DNA of 9,074 bases from Actinomycetes bacterium. GTDB taxonomy: Bacteria > Actinomycetota > CALGFH01. The position numbers were made by a program, and so were the translations under genes. Under the pieces are notes generated by a model. The model searched no databases. It was not told where the DNA came from and saw nothing but the letters and a program-made list of their open reading frames with translations. The stretch is taken from NCBI GenBank assembly GCA_030152105.1, contig JASLIH010000155.1:1-9074 (forward strand), written 5' to 3'. Of the stretch, positions 1 to 4,877 are shown piece by piece (positions within the stretch are counted from its first letter, which is position 1; each line of letters begins with the position of its first letter).

Positions 1-103
1 TGGTCATGGCGTAGCCGTGCTTGGGCCCGTCGGCCAGGCTCGACATCACCAGCAACGACGGGTCGTTGAACCGCCCGTGGTCGCCGAGGTCGTCAGCCGC
101 CAT
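1..103 (-). CDS. PadR-family transcriptional regulator, N-terminal fragment (runs off the left edge)
   Basis: Only the first 34 codons are inside the window. The reverse strand from the ATG at 103-101 reads MAADDLGDHGRFNDPSLLVM and continues SSLADGPKHGYAMT. The core, LVMSSLADGPKHGYAM, matches the first helix and turn of the PadR winged-helix domain (usual pattern 'iLxxLadGpkHGYami'). PadR proteins are cytoplasmic dimeric repressors, often acting on their own promoter and on neighbouring transporter or membrane genes. A purine-rich Shine-Dalgarno run (GGGGGAGGGGGG) lies just before this ATG. A second in-frame ATG at 118-116 would add five residues but would put the ribosome site inside the coding region, so 103 is preferred. 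The gene is transcribed away from the microprotein/cupredoxin pair. Whether it controls them cannot be judged from this fragment, and the effector domain lies outside the window. Confidence 0.8.
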   Translation of the reverse strand, partial: MAADDLGDHGRFNDPSLLVMSSLADGPKHGYAMT

Positions 104-133
104 GCCCCCCTCCCCCATAGGGACGCTCGCCTC

Positions 134-163
134 AGTGTCCGGTCCCCCAACCTGCCCGGTCAA
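134..163 (-). promoter_or_regulatory. Possible promoter for the PadR gene
   Basis: On the minus strand TTGACC (163-158) resembles a -35 box. After 18 bp comes GACACT (139-134), a poor match to a -10 box. The inferred leader to the ATG at 103 would be about 25 nt. The -35 match is good and the -10 match weak, so this is a tentative call. Confidence 0.25.
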
Positions 164-188
164 GCGCTGCTACCGTTGCCTGACCGGG
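155..188. promoter_or_regulatory. Inverted repeat in divergent spacer, candidate operator
   Basis: CCCGGTCA (155-162) and TGACCGGG (181-188) are perfect 8-bp inverted arms separated by 18 bp. They lie in the 155-bp spacer between the minus-strand PadR gene and the plus-strand microprotein gene. The left arm overlaps the putative TTGACC -35 box of the PadR gene. PadR regulators commonly bind dyads in their own promoter region, so an autoregulatory site is a reasonable inference. The sequence does not resemble the classic ATGT/ACAT PadR core. An RNA hairpin or chance in GC-rich DNA are alternatives. Confidence 0.35.
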
Positions 189-258
189 TTTGGGCGGCCG
201 CCCCGGCGGTCACCCAGGCGGCAGGAACCGCCGTCAACGTCTCCAGGCGAGGTAGAGG

Positions 259-459
259 ATGCGTATCAGGAAACGTCTGGCCCAGCTGGGGCTCATCATG
301 GTGGCGCTGCCGCTGGTCGGCTGGGGCCTCGACCAGCTGGCCAAGCGGGCAGAGGAGCGCCGGCCCGGGTCGGGCAAGTGGCTCCGCCAGGGATCGGACC
401 TCGCCCACGGCATCGGCCGTGGCCCCCTCTCCTCGCGCCTGCGCACCGAGCGACGCTAG
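259..459 (+). CDS. Small single-pass membrane protein of unknown function (66 aa)
   Basis: This encodes 66 residues with a basic N terminus (MRIRKR), one hydrophobic segment at about residues 8-23 (QLGLIMVALPLVGWGL), then a charged, arginine-rich tail (KRAEERRPGSGKWLRQGSDL). The pattern suggests a short membrane anchor with a cytoplasmic or surface-associated basic tail. AGGCGAGG at 245-252 is a good ribosome site six bases before the ATG. The stop TAG at 457-459 is 30 bp before the start of the membrane cupredoxin gene on the same strand, so the two are probably co-transcribed. I do not recognise a named family. Its composition, start signal and tight spacing to the next gene favour a real gene over a chance frame, but no catalytic motif is visible. 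Confidence 0.6.
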   Translation: MRIRKRLAQLGLIMVALPLVGWGLDQLAKRAEERRPGSGKWLRQGSDLAHGIGRGPLSSRLRTERR

Positions 460-489
460 CCTTACCTCCCTGTCCGCGGAGGGAGGCGA

Positions 490-1233
490 ATGAGGACGGC
501 ACCGCGCATCGGCTCGGGCCTGGTGGGGTGGCGGCGGCTGACCGTGGTGGCCGCCCTGGCCAACGCGGTGGTGCTGTTCGGCTACGGCGTGACCAGGGGC
601 GATCGGGAGGCGCTGGTCGGCGCCGTGGTCATGCTGGTGGGGATCGGCCTGCTGCGGGTCGGCACCGGCCTGCTCGGCCTGCTGGTGCTGGCGGCGCTGT
701 TCGTGAACATCGAGTTCTGGATGTTCCCCGCGGCCAACGGCAACGCCACCTTCCGGATCGGGCCGGCCGACCTGCTGGTCCCGGGGGCGCTGGTCGCCTT
801 CTCGCTGGCCGGCTTCGTGGGCGCGGTGGCCGGGCTGGTCCACCTGCGCGACCCGGCGGCCGGGCGGGGCGCGGCCGCGCCCACCGGGGTGCTGGCGGTG
901 GTGTTCATCTTCGCCAGCCTCGGGCTGGTCTGGGCGATGACCGACGCCGCGCCCCAGGTCGCGCCGGCGGGGGCGCTCGAGGTCGAGACGGTCAACGTGA
1001 CCTTCGTCCCCGACTCACTACGGGCCAGCTCGGGCGAGGTGCGGGTGGCGCTCCGCAACCGCGACCTGTTCTGGCACACCTTCACCATCGACGCCCTCGG
1101 CGTCGACGTCACCGCCCCGGTGGGGCAACTGCGCTCGGTCGCCTTCGAGGCCCGGCCCGGCACCTACTCCTATTACTGCCGAATCCCCAGCCACGCCACC
1201 CTGGGGATGCGCGGCACGATCACCGTCCGCTGA
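490..1233 (+). CDS. Five-helix membrane protein with C-terminal cupredoxin (type I copper) domain
   Basis: The protein has 247 residues. Hydrophobic segments at about 17-33, 41-56, 58-74, 94-116 and 132-150 suggest five membrane helices with the N terminus inside, placing the C-terminal domain outside the membrane. Residues 163-247 form a plastocyanin-like domain. The expected copper ligands are all visible: His196 in FWHTF, then Cys230, His235 and Met240 in YYCRIPSHATLGM, which keeps the usual C-x4-H-x4-M spacing. The domain is therefore likely to bind copper and shuttle electrons or hold copper at the outer face. GGAGGGAGG at 478-486 sets the start at the ATG at 490. The gene follows the 66-aa membrane protein by 30 bp and is followed by a strong hairpin. 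The cupredoxin call is secure. The physiological partner is unknown, and no oxidase or nitrite reductase gene is nearby. Confidence 0.88.
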   Translation: MRTAPRIGSGLVGWRRLTVVAALANAVVLFGYGVTRGDREALVGAVVMLVGIGLLRVGTGLLGLLVLAALFVNIEFWMFPAANGNATFRIGPADLLVPGALVAFSLAGFVGAVAGLVHLRDPAAGRGAAAPTGVLAVVFIFASLGLVWAMTDAAPQVAPAGALEVETVNVTFVPDSLRASSGEVRVALRNRDLFWHTFTIDALGVDVTAPVGQLRSVAFEARPGTYSYYCRIPSHATLGMRGTITVR

Positions 1234-1274
1234 GCTGGTATCGAGTGGGCCGCCGTTGGGTATCTTTAGGCTGG

Positions 1275-1314
1275 CGCCCCGGCTCTGAACGCTCCCCCGG
1301 GCAGGGCCGGGGCG
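1275..1314 (+). terminator. GC hairpin after the cupredoxin gene, probable terminator
   Basis: CGCCCCGGCTCTG (1275-1287) pairs with CAGGGCCGGGGCG (1302-1314). This gives a 13-bp stem with one U-G wobble and a 14-nt loop, starting 41 bp after the cupredoxin stop. No T tract follows, as is common for hairpin terminators in GC-rich actinobacteria. It could instead be a leader structure for the next gene, which starts at 1378. Nothing else is clear in the 144-bp spacer. Confidence 0.5.
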
Positions 1315-1377
1315 TCGCTGATCTCCCAGAGGGATACGGCGGATGGGGGGTGGTGGACGGCCGCCGGTCGTCGTGCA

Positions 1378-2055
1378 ATGACGAGAATGAGTGACCATCC
1401 CGTCCCACATCCGCGACCGGTGACCCCCCGCCTGCGGGGCCGGCTCCACCAGTTCGCGTTCCTGGCCTCGATCCCCGCCGGGGCGGCGCTGCTGCTGGCC
1501 GCCGGCTCGGGCCGGGCCCGGCTGGCCGCGCTGGTGTACGTGGTCAGCCTGGTCGCCATGTTCGGGAGCAGCACCGCCCTGCACCGGCGCAAGTGGTCGG
1601 CCAGGGCCTGGCTGCGGATGGACCGGCTGGACCGGGCGATGATCTACGTGCTGATCGCGGGCAGCTACACGCCGGTGATCCTGCTGGCGCTGCGGCCCGG
1701 CTGGCGGGTGGCCTTCCTGGCCCTGGTCTGGACGGTGGCCGCCGCCGGGATCGTCCTGGTGCTGCTGCGGACGGCCAACCCGGTCGTCGGCCTGACCCGG
1801 ATGATCCTGTACCTGGGCCTCGGCTGGATCTCGGTCCTGCTCCTGCCCGAGCTGGTGGCCACCCTCGGCCTCGGCAAGGTCGCCCTGGCCATGACCGGCG
1901 GGCTCTTCTACACCCTCGGGGTGGTGGTGCTCATCCGCCAGCGCCCCGACCCCAGCCCGCAGGTGTTCGGCTACCACGAGGTGTGGCACGCCTTCACGGT
2001 CGCCGCCGGGGTCTGCCACTTCGCCTTCATCTGGCTGCTGGCCACCGCCGGCTGA
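1378..2055 (+). CDS. trhA: Hemolysin III / PAQR-family membrane homeostasis protein (TrhA-like)
   Basis: The 225-residue protein has about seven hydrophobic helices, the usual size and topology for bacterial PAQR/hemolysin III proteins. The metal-site signature is present: Ser65 and His69 in SSTALHR, Asp85 in RLDRAMIYVLIAGSYTP, and His200 and His204 in GYHEVWHAF. In the eukaryotic adiponectin-receptor relatives the equivalent Ser/Asp/three-His set holds zinc in the membrane, with hydrolase-like chemistry. Bacterial members are linked to membrane lipid and energetics homeostasis, and the name 'hemolysin' is historical. The usual 'LDH' of the family is 'LDR' here. The start is uncertain by three codons: the ATG at 1378 and the ATG at 1387 are in frame, and neither has a strong ribosome site. 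A hairpin follows the stop. Family assignment is firm, exact function is not. Confidence 0.9.
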   Translation: MTRMSDHPVPHPRPVTPRLRGRLHQFAFLASIPAGAALLLAAGSGRARLAALVYVVSLVAMFGSSTALHRRKWSARAWLRMDRLDRAMIYVLIAGSYTPVILLALRPGWRVAFLALVWTVAAAGIVLVLLRTANPVVGLTRMILYLGLGWISVLLLPELVATLGLGKVALAMTGGLFYTLGVVVLIRQRPDPSPQVFGYHEVWHAFTVAAGVCHFAFIWLLATAG

Positions 2056-2070
2056 TCCCGGCCCCGGGGA

Positions 2071-2104
2071 TGTCCCTGAGGCGCCGGGCCGGATTCCAGG
2101 GACA
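2071..2104 (+). terminator. Inverted repeat after the PAQR gene, possible terminator
   Basis: TGTCCCTG (2071-2078) and CAGGGACA (2097-2104) are perfect 8-bp arms around an 18-nt GC-rich loop, beginning 16 bp after the stop at 2055. No T tract follows. It sits in the 126-bp spacer before the DedA gene and most likely marks the end of the upstream transcript. Confidence 0.35.
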
Positions 2105-2181
2105 GGTCCAGGGTCGACCCCGATGCCACCGCCGCGCCGGTCGGCGAACCTTCCCAGGACGCACCGACGGCGGGAGGGACC

Positions 2182-2820
2182 ATGGGACAGCTCGCGGAAG
2201 GCCTGCTGTCGCTGTCCGGCTGGGCCGCCCTGGCGTTCCTGTTCACCCTCCCGGCCCTTGAGGCCCCGGCCTTCCTGGGCCTGGTCCTGCCCGGGGAGCT
2301 GGCCCTGCTGCTCGGGGGCGTGCTGGCCTCCCAGGGCCGCGTCCCGCTGGCCGCCGCCCTGGCCGTCGGCACTGCCGGCGCGCTGGCCGGCGACTCGGCC
2401 GGCTACTGGATCGGGCGGCGCTGGGGTCCCCGCCTGCTCGCCTCGCGGCTCGCCCGCCGGGTCGGGCCGGCTCGGCTCCACCGGGTCGAGTCGCTGCTGC
2501 TGGCTGGCGGCGGCCGGGCCCTGGTGGTCGGCCGCTGCACCGCCGGGGCCCGGGTGGTGCTTCCCGGGCTGGCCGGCATGCTCGGGCTGCGCTACCGGAC
2601 CTTCGCCCTCTGGACCGGAGGGGCGGCCACCCTCTGGGCGGTGGCTCACGTCCTGGCCGGCTATGCCGCAGGGGCCGGCTGGCGCCACGTCCAGTTGCTC
2701 ACCGGCCGGGCCGGCATCGCCCTCGGCCTGGCCGTGGCCGCCGGGCTGGCCGTGGCCTGGCTGCGGCGCCGGTCGGCCCGGGCCGAGCGGGAGGCGGCCG
2801 ACTGCCTCGACCGGGGCTAG
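2182..2820 (+). CDS. DedA-family (SNARE-associated/VTT domain) membrane protein
   Basis: The 212-residue integral membrane protein has the DedA order of motifs. Glu27 sits in the first hydrophobic region (LPALEAPAFLGL), then PGE at 37-39, GDSAGYWIGRRWG at 70-82, and GRCTAGARVVLPGLAGM at 117-133, which corresponds to the family 'GRf.pg.R...p..aGm' motif with Arg124. A final helix lies at about 176-194, followed by an Arg-rich tail. DedA/VTT proteins are proposed lipid scramblases or flippases, for example for undecaprenyl phosphate or phosphatidylethanolamine, in the cytoplasmic membrane. Here the usual aromatic/proline in GRF.P is replaced by Cys-Thr-Ala, a mild divergence. A GGCGGGAGGGA ribosome site precedes the ATG at 2182. 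The TAG stop at 2818-2820 overlaps the stop of the convergent aminotransferase gene. Confidence 0.88.
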   Translation: MGQLAEGLLSLSGWAALAFLFTLPALEAPAFLGLVLPGELALLLGGVLASQGRVPLAAALAVGTAGALAGDSAGYWIGRRWGPRLLASRLARRVGPARLHRVESLLLAGGGRALVVGRCTAGARVVLPGLAGMLGLRYRTFALWTGGAATLWAVAHVLAGYAAGAGWRHVQLLTGRAGIALGLAVAAGLAVAWLRRRSARAEREAADCLDRG

Positions 2821-4454
2821 GCCGGCAGCGGTGGCAGGGAGAAGTCGCGCAGCCGCTCCAGCTCGGGCGGGAGCCAGCCCGGCCCCAGGCCGGCGGCGGG
2901 GCCGGCCACCGGAGCGGTGGCCAGCAGCTCCCGGGCCGCGTCGAGGTAGCCGGCCAGGGCGTCCTCGCCGGGCCCCGGTCCCGGGCCGGGCTGGCCGTCG
3001 AGCAGGCCGGCCAGCGACGGGAGCTGGTCGGGGGGCGCCTGGTGGTGGCGCCAGTGGCCGGTGCGCGGGTCGAAGGCGTAGTCGCCGAGGAACCGGTGCC
3101 CGTGCCGGCCCAGCAGGTCGACCGCCTCGACCAGGAAGTCGGCGACGGTGTCGCTGATGAAGTAGTTGAAGCTGAGCCGGACCCAGCCGGGCTTGATGCC
3201 GAAGTAGCCCCGGCCGGCCTGCTCGCTCAGGTCCCGCGACCGGTCGGGGCCGATGCCGAGCAGCCGGTGCCCGTACGGCCCGGCACACGAGCAGCCGCCC
3301 CTGGCCTGGATGCCGAACAGGTCGTTCAGCAGCGCCACCACCAGCTCGTGGTGCAGGTAGCGGTCGCCGTGCCGGATGCGGAAGGAGACGATCGGCAGCC
3401 GTGGGACCTCCAGGTTGCCGAGCAGCTCCAGGTTCGGGTTGCCGCGCCAGCGGTCCAGGGCCCTGCGCAGGAACCGCTGCTCGCGGGCCTGGATCAGGTC
3501 GGTCCCGACGGCCTGCTTGAGCTGGACGACCAGCCCGGCCCGGATCGACTCGACGATCCCCGGGGTGCCGCCCTCCTCCCGGCCCACCGGGTCGTCCAGG
3601 TAGCGGTGGCCGACCGGGTCGACAAAGGCGACGGTGCCGCCCCCGGGCACGGTCGGGACCCGGTTGCGGGCCAGCCCTCTGCGGACGACCAGGACCCCGG
3701 GCGTCTGGGGGCCGCCGATGAGCTTGTGGGGCGAGAAGAAGACGGCGTCCTTGTGGTCGCCGGCCCCGGGGCGGCTCTCGGCCATCCGGATCGGCACGTA
3801 GGGCGCGGCGGCCGAGTAGTCCCAGACCGACAGCGCGCCGTGGCGGTGGAGCAGGGCCGCGACCCGGTCGGCGTCGGTGAGGATGCCGGTGACGTTGGAG
3901 GCGGCCGAGAAGCTCCCGACCACCAGGGGCCGCCCGGCGTGGCGGGCCAGCTGGGCCTCGAGCTCGGCCAGGTCGAGCTGGCCGTTGGCGTCCTCGCCGA
4001 TGGCCACCACGTCGGCGGCCGACTCGCGCCAGGGCAGGAGGTTGGAGTGGTGCTCGAACGGCCCGACCAGTACCAGCGGCCGCGGGCCGGGCCCGGCCGC
4101 CCGCACCCCGAGCTCCAGCAGGCCGACCAGCTTGGCCACCGCCGCCGTCGCCCCCGACCCGCAGAAGATCACCAGGTCCTGGTCGGTGCCGCCGACCGCC
4201 TGGTGGATCACCTGGCGGGCCTGCTCGCGCAGCCGGGTGGTGTGGCGGCCGGTGCCCGAGCTCTCGGTGTGGGTGTTGGCGTACCAGGGCAGGACCTGGT
4301 CGCGGATGGCGTCCTCGACGAAGCCGAGGGCCCGGCCCGACGCGGTCCAGTCGGCGTAGGTGATGCGCCGCGGCCCGAACGGCCCGGCCAGCTCCTGGCC
4401 GTCGCCGACAACCCCTCGGCGGACCCGCTCGACCAGCGCGTTGGGCCGATCCAC
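2817..4454 (-). CDS. Class V aminotransferase-fold PLP enzyme (cysteine desulfurase-like)
   Basis: From a GTG at 4454 this encodes 545 residues. Fold-type I features of class V enzymes are visible: NTHTESSGTG (60-69), CGSGATAA (98-105) for phosphate binding, EHHSN (134-138) whose His stacks on PLP, Asp212 in WDYSAAAPY to pair with the pyridine nitrogen, and SPHKLIGGPQ with Lys244 as the Schiff-base lysine. GGCSCAGPYGH (386-396) sits near where desulfurases carry the catalytic Cys loop. Substrate is unknown: desulfurase, selenocysteine lyase or another beta/gamma-eliminating activity are all possible. A proline/glycine-rich C-terminal extension follows residue 470 or so. The start rests on homology: conserved-looking sequence (ALVERVRRGVVGDG) begins just after the GTG, but a 10-bp hairpin abuts it and no clear ribosome site is free. 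Open frame continues upstream to 4832 but there it shadows the zinc-ribbon gene. The gene is probably co-transcribed with that gene, 38 bp upstream. Confidence 0.88.
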   Translation of the reverse strand: MDRPNALVERVRRGVVGDGQELAGPFGPRRITYADWTASGRALGFVEDAIRDQVLPWYANTHTESSGTGRHTTRLREQARQVIHQAVGGTDQDLVIFCGSGATAAVAKLVGLLELGVRAAGPGPRPLVLVGPFEHHSNLLPWRESAADVVAIGEDANGQLDLAELEAQLARHAGRPLVVGSFSAASNVTGILTDADRVAALLHRHGALSVWDYSAAAPYVPIRMAESRPGAGDHKDAVFFSPHKLIGGPQTPGVLVVRRGLARNRVPTVPGGGTVAFVDPVGHRYLDDPVGREEGGTPGIVESIRAGLVVQLKQAVGTDLIQAREQRFLRRALDRWRGNPNLELLGNLEVPRLPIVSFRIRHGDRYLHHELVVALLNDLFGIQARGGCSCAGPYGHRLLGIGPDRSRDLSEQAGRGYFGIKPGWVRLSFNYFISDTVADFLVEAVDLLGRHGHRFLGDYAFDPRTGHWRHHQAPPDQLPSLAGLLDGQPGPGPGPGEDALAGYLDAARELLATAPVAGPAAGLGPGWLPPELERLRDFSLPPLPA

Positions 4455-4481
4455 CGGGGGACCACCCCGGCGGTCCCCCGG
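4454..4481 (-). promoter_or_regulatory. 10-bp GC hairpin at the aminotransferase start codon
   Basis: On the plus strand CCGGGGGACC (4454-4463) and GGTCCCCCGG (4472-4481) are perfect inverted arms with an 8-nt loop. In the minus-strand mRNA the hairpin fills most of the 38-nt gap between the zinc-ribbon stop (4493) and the aminotransferase GTG, whose first base (4454) forms the foot of the stem. It would sequester the ribosome-binding region, suggesting translational control or coupling. It could instead be a partial terminator, although no U tract is present. Confidence 0.45.
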
Positions 4482-4492
4482 ACCCCCCCGGG

Positions 4493-4744
4493 TCAGCCGC
4501 CGGTCCCGGCCGGCTTCGGCATCCGCACCATCGGCCAGCCGGTGAGCGCGTCCACCCGCTGCGTGAACCCGTGGCCATCCAGGCACCAGGTCTTCGCGTG
4601 CTCGACCGGCCCACTGGTCGAGGCCAGCACGAAGCGGTCCACCACCCCGGCCGGCACCCCGCAGCCCGGCTCGGGACAAGCGATCAGCTCCGGCAGGACG
4701 GTCCCCGTCGCTTCCCATTCCGTCTCCCGCACCTTCTCCCCCAC
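4493..4744 (-). CDS. Small Cys/His zinc-ribbon-like protein (83 aa)
   Basis: The protein is 83 residues from a GTG at 4744. A likely metal site is visible: Cys23 and Cys28 in CPEPGCG, and Cys54 and His58 in CLDGHGF, with His49 (GPVEH) just before. This C-x4-C ... C-x3-H arrangement is typical of small zinc-ribbon proteins in actinobacteria, which generally lack a defined function. There is no signal peptide or membrane helix, so it should be cytoplasmic. GGAGG lies 12 bases before the GTG, a long spacing. A second in-frame GTG at 4732 has GGGGGAG close by, so the N terminus may be four residues shorter. It is encoded immediately upstream of, and in the same direction as, the class V aminotransferase. 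That suggests a functional link such as a partner or sulfur/metal acceptor, which is inference only. Confidence 0.72.
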   Translation of the reverse strand: MGEKVRETEWEATGTVLPELIACPEPGCGVPAGVVDRFVLASTSGPVEHAKTWCLDGHGFTQRVDALTGWPMVRMPKPAGTGG

Positions 4745-4793
4745 AGTTCAGCGGTACCTCCGCCGTCAGTCTGCGGCGGCGGTGGCGACCCGG

Positions 4794-4811
4794 CTGTGCC
4801 GCGCGGCACAG
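4794..4811. promoter_or_regulatory. Perfect 18-bp palindrome, candidate operator or terminator
   Basis: CTGTGCCGC immediately followed by GCGGCACAG is a perfect zero-spacer dyad. It lies in the 133-bp gap between the phosphotransferase stop (4878) and the zinc-ribbon start (4744), 50 bp upstream of that start. The position suits a repressor operator for the zinc-ribbon/aminotransferase pair. With a few loop bases opened it could also form a terminator hairpin for the phosphotransferase transcript, though no T tract follows. A smaller dyad, CCGCCG (4760-4765) with CGGCGG (4774-4779), lies between it and the gene. Confidence 0.45.
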
Positions 4812-4877
4812 GGCCCGGGTGCCGTCGGTCACGGTAGAGGGCGGGGCGGGCGAGGGGATGAGCAGCGGCTGCCTGAC

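Noticed and set aside
21..1394. 457-codon open frame on the plus strand across the microprotein and cupredoxin genes
   Set aside because: It overlaps genes with better start signals and recognisable domains, and its translation is Arg/Gly/Pro-rich noise.
1378..2055. Secreted haemolytic toxin
   Set aside because: 'Hemolysin III' is a historical name. The sequence is a PAQR-type membrane protein with the metal-site residues, widespread in non-pathogens.
2056..2181. Short GGTCCAGGG-type direct repeats and other small repeats in spacers
   Set aside because: They are too short and too GC-biased to distinguish from chance.
1018..4614. Very long open frame (about 1,198 codons) on the minus strand
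   Set aside because: It runs antisense to the cupredoxin, PAQR and DedA genes and in another frame through the aminotransferase. The composition is Arg/Pro/Gly/Gln repeats with no domain, an artefact of few stop codons in GC-rich DNA.
4493..4832. N-terminal extension of the aminotransferase up to 4832
   Set aside because: The extra 126 residues are low-complexity and overlap the zinc-ribbon gene in another frame. Conserved-looking sequence begins at the GTG at 4454.
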